Of a stretch of 64,000 bases of DNA, positions 23,887-37,326 are shown one piece after another. The translations under genes and the position numbers were made by a program. The DNA is from Henckelia pumila. Taxonomy: Eukaryota; Streptophyta; Magnoliopsida; Lamiales; Gesneriaceae. The notes beneath the pieces were generated by a model. That model saw nothing but the letters and a program-made list of their open reading frames with translations, did not search any database and was not told where the DNA came from. Location of the stretch: assembly GCF_033568475.1 (NCBI RefSeq), contig NC_133123.1:157681753-157745752 (forward strand). The letters run 5' to 3'. Each line of letters begins with the position of its first letter. The first letter of the stretch is position 1.

Positions 23887-26800
23887 TAAATGTGTTTAAA
23901 CTTCGGATAAAACTAAAAATGTAACACCCGGTATTTTAAATACGTAAATCCGCATGCATAATTAGGATATTTAAATAATTTAAATTTGTGATTTATGGGT
24001 TAAATAATTATGTGAATTATTTGTGCATGATTTAATTTATTTTCAAGCACTTAACCCATAATTAGTGATTTTTATGATTTATGGCATTTTAATTATTTGA
24101 TCGCGTAGACGGGACCGTGGACGGACGAGATGACAACTTTCTATCCAAATTATTTTATGAGTCTTATTTGAGCCCAAAAATATTATTTTGAGATTTATTT
24201 CCTTAAAATTTTTAGTATTTAATTTTATATAATTTTAGGAGTCCATTTTTATCCAAATTTAGCCATTTTAATGACTTTTAATTATTTTTAAAATTCCCTT
24301 AATTTGTAATTTCGAGATTTTATGTTTTAATTTAAGTTATTAGATTTTTTTTAACTTTTATTTAGAGTATTTAAAACTTTTAATTATTCTAAAACCTATT
24401 TTAATTAAATTAAAAACCTTGACTAATTTAAAAACCTAATTCTACCCTACCCAACCCCACGCCAATCTCTATCACACCAGCCGACATCTCACCCTCCTCC
24501 ATCTTCTTCTTCATCGATTCAAGACATCTCCAAGACTCCATAGCCATTTTTCTTCGAAGCTTCAAGTTTGCTCGTCGTCCCGTCGTCCCGGAAGTCGTCT
24601 CACGCTCGTTTCTCTTCGTTCTTCGGTGAAAGGCATGATTCCTTCTCTATCTTTCGTGACATATCAGTGTATTATGTGTGAGTCGAGTTTGCATCGAATC
24701 CTTTTGAGAATTTTTTTTCAGAAAATTCAATCGGTGATGGTTGTTGCATTTGATTACTTGGTTTCTTGATCATGCTCACGTTTTTCATGCCATGGGTGCG
24801 TCCAACTGCTGTCCAAGGGTCCCTAGGTCGTGTGAGGGTTGTCTAGGCTTGAATGGCTCGAGTGGTTCGAGCCAAACGAGCCCAGAAAACCCAGCTGGTG
24901 CAGATCGGCTCCTGTAGGCGCGCAGATAGGGTTCGTGGAAGGGAGCTCGGGCTGGGCTCCTGGGGCTGCATGGGTTCGAGGTTTTGGTCTGGTTAGGACC
25001 GCCCAGACGTGGGCTACGTCTTGGCGGCGGGGCTCCGGCCAGGGGTGGCCGGAGCAGGGCGGCAGCAGCCCTGGAAGGGCTGCTGCTCGCGGCTGCGGCC
25101 GAGAGGAACAAGGGGGAAGACGGGTTAGGTGTTAGGGTTAGTTCCGGGTCGGGTCTTGGGTCCGAGTCGGGTCAGTTAAGTCTTGGGTCAAGTTAGTTGG
25201 GTCCGGGTCCGGGTTAAGTTAGTTGGGCTCGGGTATTTTTATTTTAGAGTTTTAAGTTAATTAAAGGGTTAATGGGTCTAATTAAATCTTAAAATTTTAT
25301 TGGGCTCAATTTAATTATTTTGGGCTAAGATTAAATTATTTGGGCTTAATTAATTTATTTAAGTGAGTCCAATAATTTTTATGGGCTTTAGGGCCCATGA
25401 AAGTTATTGGGCCAGTCTTTGGGCTTTTGGGCCCATTGGGACAGGAACAGTGTTATTGGGCCTAAGTTAGTCTTAATGGGCTTTGGTTGATTTATTGGGC
25501 CTAGAAAAGTTGTTAATGGGCTTAAGTACACTAATGGGCCAAGTCTTAAGTTAATGGGCTTGTATGTCTAGGGCCAGCAGTTGAATCAAACCATGAGAAA
25601 TTTCATGTGTCCTGAGTTTATATTTAATTATTTTATGCATGAAAAGTTATTTGAATATTTATATGATATTAGAAAATAAATTAAATATAAATGAAGGACA
25701 CACAATTTATTTAAAGTACATGCATTCATGAAATCAATTTTTATGCTATGATTGAAGTTCTATGGTTGAGCAAATAAAATATTTTAGGTGGAAATTGAAG
25801 TAGTGTGGCCATTTATGTATGGGCAGTTTCTGCCATTTATGTATGGGTGGTTCGCCACCAGCCTCGTACGATGGTTTCTCAGACTGATCAGTCGCACTAT
25901 AAGTATGGGTCACACTTACGGATAGGACCATTCGATGTTAAGAAAATAAGTGCTCAACAACTCAAGTATGTATGATATTATGTATGTTACGTATAATTCA
26001 GTGATTTCTTTAAGCAACATTTATGTTATTATTTTTGAGGCATGCTCATGCATTTATAGGTTAAGTATTATGTATGAAAGTGTATTAAATTATTTTAAAC
26101 CCTTGTTAGTATGCATGTTAGGCCTCTAGGCTCACTACACTGATATGGTGCAGGTGAGTACGTAGAGGAGCAGGTTACCCCTACCGGTGGTGAGGACGTA
26201 TGAGCGGAGCTGCAGTGGCCCCGTGACCGTAGTCTGCATCGTGCTAGTGTTCTATGCATGAATATTTTAAACACTATTTTATTTGAAGATTTTATTCCAG
26301 TGTTGAGATTTAAGTATTATTTTCACGCAACTTTTTAGTGTATGCACTGTTGATTAAATTGTTTTGAATTATTTTAAGTATTGCATGATTCAGACGTTTT
26401 AGTAATTATTTTTATGTTGCATAATTATTTATTTAAATTTTAAATCTCTTTTATGGTTGTACATATATGTATGGGCATATATGTATATATATATATATAA
26501 ATATATATATATATATTTTACTTAGTATTTATTTTAAAATTAAAAGAAAAAGAAAATTTTTAAATTTTCCGCATTTTTTTGAAATTTATAAGTCTAGGAT
26601 GTTTCAAAAAAAACCGTAACTTCAAACCGGAAAAACCAAACATCGAATCGAACCAAAAACCAAAATTTGAAATTCGGATATAAATGTTAAAATCGAAATT
26701 TATTTGGTTCGGTTTCGGATTATATATCTCAAAATCGAACTGACCGAAAAATCCGAAATTTTATTAAATTAATAATTTTATTTATATAATTGTTTATATT

Positions 26801-27144
26801 ATATATTTTATGAGATGATGTCTAGTGAATAAAGAATCAACTTTATAATTTTTAATTTATTGTTGTTTATTTAAGTCATTTAGACTTTGAATTTAAAGGT
26901 TTTACAAGGAAATCATTTAAAAGATAGCATATTATATTTTAAAATATATTTATAATATTAATAAAAATAATTATATGAAAACCGAAGTAATCGAACTGGA
27001 ATAACCAAATCGATTTAGTAGAAAACCGAACCGAACCGAAGAAAAACGGTTCGGATATCGTATTAAATATTTCTAAAATCGAAAACCGAAAAAACCAAAA
27101 TAAAAAACCGAAAACCGAACTGAAACGATCGATAAACACCCCTA
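23887..27144. mobile_element. hAT-like element split by a later LTR insertion
   Basis: An 8-base direct repeat CAATAGAG lies at 23879-23886 and 27145-27152. Just inside are TAAATGTGTTTA and the complement of TAGGGGTGTTTA (9 of 12 match). The right part is rich in 'aaccga/tcggtt' motifs, like the 'aacccg' motifs of the hAT-like element at 6321-6905. The middle (23920-26606) is a solo LTR inserted later; without it the element is only about 570 bases, close to the 585 bases of the other copy. Confidence 0.65.
23920..26606 (+). mobile_element. Solo LTR, ~2.7 kb, nested in the hAT-like element
   Basis: Begins TGTAACACCCGG and ends GGATGTTTCA, with AAAAA on both sides (23915-23919 and 26607-26611) as a 5-base duplication, though in an A-rich context. 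No internal retrotransposon genes are present, so it is what recombination between two LTRs leaves behind. Its last ~530 bases match 1-507. A GC-rich block at about 24780-25200 gives open frames on both strands, which are not genes. Assignment to Ty3/gypsy is inferred. Confidence 0.75.
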
Positions 27145-28200
27145 CAATAGAGCATTCAACCAGTCACTTTATAAGGTTTGACTAGAAAGATATATTTTAT
27201 CTACTCCTAAAAATATATATAACATATTCAAAAACAAAATATATCTTTTCATCTAATAAAGCCTAGCTCAACCCGTATAAAAACTAATTTGATAATTTAT
27301 GTGAGTAGATTAAAATACCTCTAAATTTTATTGATCGATAAAAAAAAACAATTGAACGATAATATTAATATCCATGACACGTTCTAAATCCAAGTTTTCA
27401 TCATAAGAATCACGTTCTCTCTATTTTTCTCGCTATCCCTTAATTTTATACATTATATTTCACACATAAAATATGTGTGCGTATGTAACCTAATATCTAT
27501 TTCTATTATATTAAATTTGAGAGTATGATAATAATTATATTTGCTATATTGGTGTGTCACATTTCAAATTTAAAAACTATCAATTTATGTTTTCTTTTTT
27601 TGAAAAACGTGTTTTTAGTATAGTTATATTTATTTTATGTATACGCATGACTAAGACTAAAAAACATAAAATAAACACCAAAACCCACACGAATTCGAGC
27701 CCGTTTGAAAATAAAAGTTATTGGCTTAAAAAAACACTTAAATACGTTCAGCTTTTTAAAGTGTTTTTATTAAAAAAAGCAGAAGTAGTTTTAGTTTTTG
27801 GATAAATGTTTTAAAAAAATAATTTTTTAAATTAAAACATAAGCAGAAGCCAAAAAGTCAAAATTACTGACTTTTAAAAAAAGTACTTATTTAAACTTAA
27901 ATAATTTTTTTTTTAAAAAAAATCTATTGTAATCAAACACATAACTTTTATAAAAAAACCTTTTTTAAAAAAAATAACAGCTCTTTTCAAAATGTCTACT
28001 GTTCCGACACAAGCTTAAAGTTGATTAGTTGACTGGCCTCCCTCTTTCCCACAAACTTCCCTGAATAATCTTTTCTTCTTCCTCCTCCTTGAAACAATCA
28101 ATACGCTTCCAGACTTTGATGATTTCATCTTCCAAATTAAAACTGATGACTTGAAGAACATATATATAAAGAATAAAATCAATCAGTGATATATATATAT
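27145..28200. other. Spacer upstream of the PP2-like gene
   Basis: No gene is visible. The region at about 27700-28010 is rich in runs of A and T with 'agcagaag' motifs and may be an old MITE, but clear ends were not found. The last ~200 bases probably hold the promoter and leader of the PP2-like gene. Confidence 0.4.
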
Positions 28201-30956
28201 ATGTCTCAAAACTATGATAACTGGGAGAGATTGGTGGCAGCAGTTATGCTCCAGGAAAAGCTCAGGCGAATCGCTCTGAGGCCTTCAATGGAGTCCATCA
28301 CCATCAGTTCTGCTTCTTCCAGTTTTCGGGTTAACGGCTCCTTTAATTCTTTCACTCAGAGCTTTGAGTTCCCCGCAGTTAACCTCAACAATCATCAAGA
28401 AACAACAATGGCCACATCACAATCTCTCGTAAGTCCACCTTTTTTCAGAGCTAATTTGCATTCATTTTAAGTTTCAGATGGAGTCCACAAGATATTGATA
28501 TGAGGTAAGGACTATTTTTAGGGAAAATAATTTTCTTCATTTATGGAATATTTTAGTTCATTGACTTGTCTGTCTGTCTGCGGGCTAACGCTAATTTTTA
28601 ATTCACGGTTATTTTTTAATTTAATAATAATTGTTAATACTCTTAAAAACGTACGATTCTCAAGATAACACTAGTTTTTGTTCCGATTTTTCCCATGTCT
28701 CTTTTTCGTATTCATTGTCTTACTGAACCTTCTACCCACTCTGTTCACAAAAAATTACATATAAAAATAACATATATTTAATATTTCATACGAGTATGCG
28801 TGTGCATTTGTTACTAGTCTTAAATAATTTTGACACCATATTAGGTTTTTTTCGATGTCGATCGTGTCAGCTTTTACACGAATTAAGATTAAATATATAA
28901 AAGTTCAAAATCATTTTACAAAAATAAATCATGAATATTCAGTTGACAAAACTCAAATCGAAACATGTTGGTATTTTCCCTTGATTTTAAATGTTCTATA
29001 TTTTAATAATGAGAAAAAAAAATGCAAAATTAGAACTTTTAAAGTGGATGAGGATCACATACTGTTTGATTCAACTGAACAGTGTTAATCGGTTAATTGG
29101 TTCTCTATCAGAATTTGAACCTAGTCGTTCCCAATATCAGTGTTCGCTTTAGATATGGATCGAATCGATCTGTTTGTCAAATAAATATCTGTGATACCGT
29201 CTCACTTGATTCAAGAGTTCCGAGTTTTTGTATGTACATGCGCTTCTTTTCCTCGTTTAGTTTTCTAGCTACATTCGGCGTCGTATATATGGCTAATTCA
29301 AGTGCAAATTTATTGAGCTTTGATACAGACAAATTTATTACAACTATTTTGTTGTTTTTTTTGTTTTTTGTTTTTTTGGAAATCTGAAACAGACAGTTTT
29401 TGTGGATCAAAGAAGTGGGAAAAATTGTTATCTAGTTGGTGCAAGAGGACTTCAGATTTCCTCAGTTGAGGATTCACAATGTTGGAAATGGACTAGTACT
29501 CAAACTGATTCCAGGTTCTAGTTTATATCTTATGTTAGATTTATGCTTTCACATTTTCTTGGACTAGAAAATTTTAGATTTATTTTTTATTTGAAATTAT
29601 TTAAAGAATCTTAATTCCGACTAAACTGCACAATCAGAATTAGAAAGACTGAAAAACAATGAGTCACCAAGAACTTATGACAGAAAAATCAACCCCTCTT
29701 TGTTCGATGATTCAGAATATATAGCTAAAATTGCTTGTGCCGCAAGTAGTGATCGTCGGATGTCGTGGTTCAAACAAAAGTTTATCGTATAATTCATATC
29801 TAGATGTTTATGGTGGAGATCGGAGAATACATGCCCGAAACAATTGTATCAAAAACACACTATGCATGCTCTGATACTATATCAAAACTGTTTTTCCCAA
29901 ATTTTCGAGCTCGTACGTATATATGATCGAGGTAGTTAGACCACTTGTTTTATAGTTAATGCATCCCCACGGATGTAAGCTAGGAAGCAGAAATGCATAG
30001 CTTGAACGAATATTCAATGATACACCATGTTAGCTAGACAGGCATCCAAGATCAACTTAAGGAAACATATAATTGCGTCTAGAACCCGAGACATCATCCA
30101 AAACTTGGAATTTTAGAACCAAGACCATACATTCGACCCCTGAAGCTGCCTGTCCCAAAGCTTGAGGACATTCCTAAACAATATTTTGTATTTTAACGAG
30201 AAGAATTCGGATTACTCATGAAAAAATTTGGACATAAAAAACTAAAAGAGTTGTGCTATATATACATATATGGAAATTATATTCACGGTTACACATTACT
30301 TGTGAAATTACAAAATTATCACGAACACACTAATATAAACATCTTTTTATTTGGTTAGTTTTGTGATTTACGTAACTGTGTGTAACCATATATATGCATG
30401 TACATGTAGTCAAGATATATATTTCATCATAGCAATGAATAAATTACATTTTGTATGTATATCTTCAAAACATGCATGCAGTGACAGATTCTCAGAGGTG
30501 GCAGAGCTTCAAGCAGTATGGTGGCTGGATATCCGCTGCAAGATCCCATCACAAATCCTTCCTCAAAGGAGAACTTATGAAGCACATCTACTCTTCAAGC
30601 TAGCCAAAAAATGCAAGGGTCTCGAATCAGCCAAGGCAATGGTCCGATTCATTAACGATGAGCCCGAAAAAGAAGCCGAAAAACGAGCCCGAGTTGTGCA
30701 CTTTGACACCGCGGAGGACGCGGGGAGAGGCTCGACGGTAGTCAAAAGAGATGATGGGTGGATGGAGGTAGAAATCGGAAGCTTTTACGTCGGTCGGGGA
30801 GAAAACGAGGAGGTGGAGGCTCGGTTGTTCGAGAAGAACTGGAACTTTTCGAAAAGTGGTCTTATAGTTGGAGGCATCGAGTATCGACCTACGTTTAGAT
30901 ATAGAGACAATCCAGTTGTTTCCAGACTATGTCTATCAAGAATCGTGATGGCATAA
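28201..30956 (+). CDS. PHLOEM PROTEIN 2-like lectin
   Basis: There are three exons: 28201-28428, 29393-29514 and 30488-30956. They close in phase to 272 residues. The start is the ATG of 'MSQNYDNWERLV'. The N-terminal ~76 residues are Ser/Thr-rich and carry no F-box. From about residue 77 the PP2 lectin fold is recognisable: 'SGKNCYLVGARGLQI', 'CWKWTSTQTDSRFSEVAELQAVWWLDIRCKI', 'YEAHLLFKL' and, near the C terminus, 'DDGWMEVEIGSFYVG'. PP2 proteins bind N-acetylglucosamine oligomers or N-glycans; founding members occur in phloem sap with PP1 filaments, while others are nucleocytoplasmic stress lectins. The intron positions, just before the first lectin strand and inside 'DSR|FSE', fit the PP2 family. 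Whether it is phloem-specific cannot be read from the sequence. Confidence 0.9.
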
Positions 30957-31365
30957 TTTACGAAACTTTCATTTAATCGCGCTCTCAATTCAATATCATG
31001 CAGTAATACGAAGCTATATATATTCTGTTGATCTTGCAAACAGTCTCTGATATAAGCCTGCAAAATTTGGATTGAAGCCTGCAAATTTTGAACCACATTC
31101 TACTGATCAGTCAAAATAGAAGAAAAATTTTCAATACAATAATTGCAGCATCGTCCCAAACTCAAATCAAAACTCAATTGGTTTCTGCCCTTTTTGAATA
31201 CCTAAATCCAAAACAGAGCAAATTTAATCAAACATATCTAGCCGCGTCTCTTACTTGGTTTGGCCCTGCTGGATGAATGTTAAACAGATACCTAAACTAA
31301 CAAGAGATATTGCAAAAGAGTAACAATTATGTGAAACGGGTAAATCCTACCCATATTTATAATAA

Positions 31366-34300
31366 CTAGAAAACGTGCACGTGTGTTGCACGTGGGGTAC
31401 ATACGATAGATTAATTAAAATTCGAAAAAAACTAAAACAAAAGTCGAGTAAGACAGTCTCACGAGTCAAGTTTCTGAGATTGATCTTTTACCATGTTTTA
31501 TTAAATTAAAGTAATTTATAAATGTAAATCACAAGAAAACATTGGTCGAAAAAAATGATTGCAAATTAGAATATTAGAAACTCTAAAAAGATCATATCAA
31601 AACGATATATTATTGTGTTTTATTTATGTAATTTATAAATAAAAATCACAATAAATGTTGGTTGCAAAACATTTTAATTTAAACACATAAGTTAAAATAG
31701 ACGTGAGATTCTCATGCCTAAGTGCAACGTAGTTTCTTGAGATCTGTCTATATTTGAGTGCTCTAGCCATATTAGCGAGGGCTACCAAGAAACATTGTGC
31801 TACTGAGGTCGTAATGAAACTGTGCTCAGTTGCGAGGCTCTCGACTTTTACGGACTAACGATAGATGAAAGATAGTCTCTAATACTTAATAGTTATTGGG
31901 AGTGTCTATTGGATTAAAAAAAATAGTGATATGATGTTCGCTTATATTTAGGTTGGGACTTTATAGACTTTGTGCTACTAAACAATTTTTCAGAGATGCG
32001 TAAGTATTAACTGAGATATCCAGCTTGGTATGTATTTTTATACGTTGCAATATTATTTGTGATATGATGCATATTATCTTGTAATATATATGTATGACCA
32101 TGTGTTAATCACGCTGAGTCTGATATTCCTTGTAATTGGATAGGGTCGCTCAACTCTTATTTCTTGTAACCGTGACAAAATGTTTGATCCCTGCTTACCA
32201 GGGTGTCATAATAATTCATGCATTGCATGTAAACATATGCAATATTAATAGATTATATACGTACGTGACGATTTCACTCACGTCCATGCATATGTTTCTA
32301 TGACGAATATCACATTCGATGAGATAAATCGCAAGTTATCTATCTAGGAAAAAACAATAAAAGATATTAACATAAAAATAAAAAAATTTTGACCAATACA
32401 GGTAAATTAAAAATTTTAAACAACAAAAATTATATCACATTAATTTTTTGACCATATTTTATTTAAGTAGTTTTTTAAATACAAACCGAAAAAATTTGGA
32501 TAGGAATAAAAAATTTAGATATAGGAAATCAAACCATATGATGTAGTTGATATTTTTATTTAGATATATAATTTAAACATATAATTTTTGGTTAATGACC
32601 ATAAGTAGAATAAGACTAATAGCAAATTAGAAGTTTTGAAAAAATGAATATAACTTTTATTAAACATATAATTTGTGGTTAATTTTCGAAAGTAGAATAA
32701 AGATATTTTTGAATTATAAGTTCTAAGTTACACATTCAGAGGTTCCTGAGCCATATTTAAGTGTTTCTATTCATATTATCGAGAACCCGCAAGGACCAAG
32801 GTGCTACAGGGGTCATCGCAAATCAAGTTACGACATTTTCGACTTGTGCAGACTAACGACGGATGAAGTTATAATCCCGAATTCCTTTCTTAATTGGGAC
32901 TTTGGGAGTAGATGTTGGATAAGCATACACTTATCTTTAGGCTAGGACTTTAGACCATGTGTTCCTAAACCAGTTTTTTAGATGTGCATAAGTACTGACT
33001 TAGATATCAAGTTGAATGTGCATATTATTTTTTTGCATTGTTATTTTTTGCATTATTAATAGTCATATGATGTATATTTTTCCTGCCATGTTATATATGA
33101 ACATTTGAGTATCATGTTGAAACCTGAACCCTTGAGATATTCAGTTGAGTAAGGTCGCTCAACTCTTATTTCTTATAACCATGTGACACCCACTGAGTAC
33201 ATAGAGTAGCGTATGCAAACATACCATGACACTTTTAGTCCAAAATTATAGTTAGTAAGTGTATTGGATTTTCGGAGCAGCGTGCTCATACTGGAGATGC
33301 CTATAATCTAAACATGAGTGTCAATGTTTGATATCTGCTTACCAGAGTAGTCATGCTTCATGTATTTCATGTAAACATGTATACTAATAGATTACATGCA
33401 TGAATTTCACTCAGATTCCTGTTTCTATCACGAACATCACATTAGACGATACAATTTGCAAATTGTTCAAGAGGTGGATCAATGTTCATTCAATTGCTAA
33501 GGCCTAGGAGCATATGTTACCGATTGTTCTAGTTTAAATCTATTTCTGTTATTTTGTTGTAATTCGATTGAGTTATAATTAATTCTTAAGTTTTCAGTTA
33601 TCTTTCGTTATTTATATGTTAATAATTTAATTAAGTTAGTTACATGCTTATCAAGTGATTGGTTGTTGATCCAGGTAGGGTGACAAGTAAATTAAGAAAT
33701 TAAAAAAATAAAAAAAATTATATACAATAAAAAGTATATCACATTAATTTTTTTTGACCATATGTTTTAAATACAAAAAACCGTAAAAAATTAGATGTAG
33801 AAAGCCAAGCCACATGATGTAGTAAATATTTTAATTTAGATATATAATTTAAAATATAATTTTTGGTTAATGATCATAAGTAGAATAAGGCTAATAGAAA
33901 ATTAGAGGCTTTGAAAAAATAAATATAACTTTTTTAAACATATAATTTGTGCTTAATTTTCGAAAGTAGAATAAAGAGATTAGCGAATTATAAGATCTAA
34001 AATACAATTCAGAGGTTTCCAAGCCATTCAGTCTATATTTAAGTGTTTTTATTCATATTATTAAGAGCCAGCAAGGACCAAGATCCTACCGAGGTCATAA
34101 GGAAATTGTTCTCAAGTTGCGGCATTTTTTAGTTATGCGAACTAACGATTGATGAAGTTATAGTCCCGAATCCCTTTCTTAATTTGGATTTTGACAGTAG
34201 CTATTGGATAAGCACACACTTATCTTTTGGCTAGGTTTTTAGACCCTATGTTCATAAATCAGTTGTTTAGATGTGCATAAGTACTGAATGAGATATCAAG

Positions 34301-35949
34301 CTTAGTTTGCATATTTTTTTGTTGCATTGTTATTTGTTGCATTATTAATAGTCATATGATACATGTTTACTATGTCATGTTATATATGAATGTGTGTATC
34401 ATGTTGAGCCCTGATAACATTTAAGATATGCAGTTGAGTAGGATCTCTCAACCCTTGTTTCTGATAACCATGCGACCACTGGGTACATAGAGCAACGTGT
34501 GCAATCTTACCCATGACAGTTTTAGTCCAAGATCATAGTTGCTATAGCACCAATTGGATTTTCGGAGCAGCGTGCTCATACTGGGGATGCTTATAATCTA
34601 AGCATGAGCTCCAATGGTTAATCCCTGCTTACCAGAATAGTAATGCTTCATGCATTGCATGTAAACATGTGTACTAATAGATTACGTACATGAGTATTTC
34701 ACTCACGGTCATGTTTCTATCACGAACATCATATTCGACGAGACAACTTGCAAGTTGTACAGTAAGTGGATCAATTTTCATTCGATTACCAAGGCGTAGG
34801 ACGGTAGGAGCATAGGTGACCGATAGTTTTAGTTTAAATCTATTTTTGTATTTTGTTGTAAATTGATTGAGTTATATAACTGATTCTTACATTTTAGTTA
34901 TCTATCGCTATTTATATATTAATATTTTAATTAAGTTAATTACATGCTTATGAAGTGATTAGTTGTGGATCCGGGTCGGTAACAAGTAAATTAAAAAATT
35001 TAAAAATTTTAAACAACAAAAAGTATATCACATTATTTTTTTGACCATATTCTATTTACTTAGTTTTATATAAAAATTTTGATAGAAATAAAAAAAAATT
35101 AGATATAAAAAACCAAGCCACATGATGTAGTTGATATTTTTATTTAAATATATAACTTAAACATATAATTTTTTATCAATGTCAATAAGTATAATAAGGC
35201 CAATAGAAAATTAGAAGCTCTGAAAAAAAGTAATATAACTTTTATTAAACATATTATTTGTGGTTAATTTTCTAAAGTAGAATAAATATTTTAGCGAATT
35301 ATAAGATCTAAAAATGCACATTTAGAAGTTTCTAAGTCGTTCAGTCTATATTTAAGTGTTTTTATTCATATTATCGAGAACCAGTAAAGACCAATGTGCT
35401 ACCGAGGTCATAGCAAAATTGTTCTCAAGTTGCGGTATGTTCTAAAATTATGAAATTTAAAAAATTTAAACAACAAAAGGTATACGCATTAATGTTTTGA
35501 CCAGATTTTATTTAATTGACTTTTAAAAACAAATCGTAATTTCTTTTTAAAAACAAAATTAGATATAAGAAAGCAAATCACATGATGTAGTTGATATTTT
35601 TATTTAGGTATATAGTTTTAAACATATAATTTTTTGTTAATGACAATAATGAGAAAATAACAAACAAACAATGCACAATAATGAATGTGAAAATAAAAAA
35701 AAACAATTAATAAGTAAAACAATTAAAAATGGTACCAAAGTAAAAATTATTGGTAGGAAAAAATTATTTAAGAACATAATTTTTAGCTTTATTTTTAAAA
35801 TAATCAATGAATTTAAAAATAATGTATGATAACAAAACCAAACAAATAATGCACAACAATTAATTAAAAAAACAATTAATAAGAAAAGCAATTAATAAGG
35901 GTACCAAAGTAAATTCATAATGAAAGCTACATATTTATAATAGAATAGA
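31366..35949 (-). mobile_element. Probable non-autonomous Helitron carrying repeats of about 1.3 kb
   Basis: On the minus strand the 5' end reads A|TCTATTCTATTATAA (starting at 35949), in line with Helitron TC starts. The 3' end reads ACGTGCA-ACACACG-TGCACGT, then 'tttctag' and T at 31366: a perfect 7-base hairpin followed by CTAG|T. Between them, 4.6 kb shows no gene but several degenerate copies of one unit. No Rep/helicase is present. The ends are short motifs and could be chance, so the call is tentative. Confidence 0.5.
31700..35640. repeat. Degenerate tandem repeats, ~1.0-1.3 kb unit, about four copies
   Basis: Several anchors recur in the same order. The 'atatttaagtgttt...attatcgaga' block lies near 31745, 32755, 34035 and 35350. 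'tatatcacattaatttttt...gaccatat' lies near 32430, 33735 and 35025, with a related copy near 35480. 'ggagcagcgtgctcatactgg' lies near 33276 and 34565. 'gtttctatcacgaacatca' lies near 33421 and 34711. The first and last units are incomplete. No coding potential is seen. Confidence 0.75.
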
Positions 35950-35970
35950 TAAGTAATTTTTTTTTTTTTT

Positions 35971-36227
35971 GCCCACAGGGGCATAGGCGAGTTGGTAAGG
36001 TCTGAGGTGATGTGAGAAAAAATTCTCCAGCGTTGCGGGTTCGATCCTCGTGTGGAGCATATTCCTCAATGAAATATTTGGGGGTATGCTCTGGGGATTG
36101 GACCATGTTGTTCCCTCCCTCAGGTCCCTGCCTACTCGTGCACATCCCTCGATTTAACCCCCCGCATGAGCCAATGGGCCTCTGACTCATGTGGGATGGG
36201 GTCCCCTTCGGGGTCAACATTTTTTAG
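35971..36227 (+). mobile_element. tRNA-derived SINE, copy 1
   Basis: Shows an A box ('ggcgagttggtaagg') and a B box ('gggttcgatcctcg'), then a shared body and a T-rich end. A direct repeat 'agataagtaat' flanks it (35947-35957 and 36228-36238). The same family is present at 49722-49947 and differs from the SINE at 7908-8137. Confidence 0.78.
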
Positions 36228-36238
36228 AGATAAGTAAT

Positions 36239-36841
36239 ATTTTTTAATGGATAACTCATATAAGAAACTCGTCTCAAAAAAATACCGTCTCATAGGAGTT
36301 TCTGTCCTTGCGAAACTGTTTCCAAATCATATTCGGATCCACATTTTCATCTTATATATCATATTCTAAAAATATTTCTTTATCATTATTTAAAATTTTA
36401 AATTAAATGAACATGTTACTTTGACATAAAAAAAACTATTATAGACTACATTTTTCAAAAGTTTAAATTTAACATAATTTCTCCTATTGGTTTAAAATAA
36501 AACATAATTTCTCCTATTAAGGGTAGAATTGTCATTGAAAAAATTATTATTGTTCTGCTTCATTGAATAGTATAGGCAAAAAAATTTTTTTGTAAATTAC
36601 TTTAGGTTGCGTTTGGATATCATGGATTTCAAATTTTAAAGTCCCTTTAATCAATTGTTTTTCAATTAATTGGTGAAACTTGAGATAAATTTATAATTAT
36701 ATCCTAACCTAATTCTCAAAAAATAAATAAAAAAATTATTGGAAAGTAATCAATTAAAAATTATATCACCTCCTATGTTTTTAGTACATTATATTATTCA
36801 AATTTATCGTGATGTACAATTGATAAGTCTATGCATATGAA

Positions 36842-36881
<40 letters not shown>

Positions 36882-37023
36882 CTGAATATAAAAAAAAGTC
36901 TATATATGATCAAATTGTTATGCGTTCAATTTTTTTATCAATATTTTTCAGATAAACATGATCATATGGCACTTACTTGATTGACACAGTTTATAATCTA
37001 CTCGTTAAGCCTAATAACTTATT
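36239..37023. other. Gene-free AT-rich spacer
   Basis: No gene is visible. Contains a short direct repeat of 'aaaacataatttctcctatt' near 36470-36520 and a (TA)n run at about 36846-36878. Confidence 0.5.
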
Positions 37024-37326
37024 GGAAATTTTTTTTTCCCTTATTTATGTTTGTCACTTTGCGATTTTGGTCATCTATATTTTTAAATTTTAGTTTTAGT
37101 CTGTTATCTTTATTTTTTTGGCAAGTTTAATTTAGTCATTTTCTGATGTGGCACCAATACAGTGCTGATATGGAGCTGGCGTGTATATTGACAAGTAATT
37201 GTTTTCGAATAAAAAGGATTGAAATTGCCAAAAATCGAAACAAACAGGACTAAAACTGAAATATAAAAACATAAAGAACCGAAATCACAAAATAACAAAT
37301 ATGAAAGATCGAAATTGCAGTTTTCC
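37024..37326. mobile_element. Mutator-like MITE, family copy 1
   Basis: Palindromic element whose halves read 'tgtttgtcactttgcgatt' and its complement. Flanks ATAACTTATT (37014-37023) and ATAAATTATT (37327-37336) differ at one of ten bases. The same family is at 42873, 44421 and 51512. Confidence 0.75.

Noticed and set aside
24785-25196. Several overlapping open frames on both strands
   Set aside because: They come from a GC-rich block inside a solo LTR; composition explains the lack of stops.
28186-28200. Upstream start for the PP2-like gene
   Set aside because: The extra codons begin with GTG inside a TA repeat; the ATG at 28201 is the natural start.
31700-35640. CRISPR-like or centromeric satellite array
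   Set aside because: Units are ~1.0-1.3 kb, degenerate and few; this is neither a short-spacer array nor a high-copy satellite, and the DNA is from a plant nucleus.
35971-36070. tRNA gene
   Set aside because: A and B boxes are present but no cloverleaf, and the sequence continues as a dispersed SINE with target duplications.
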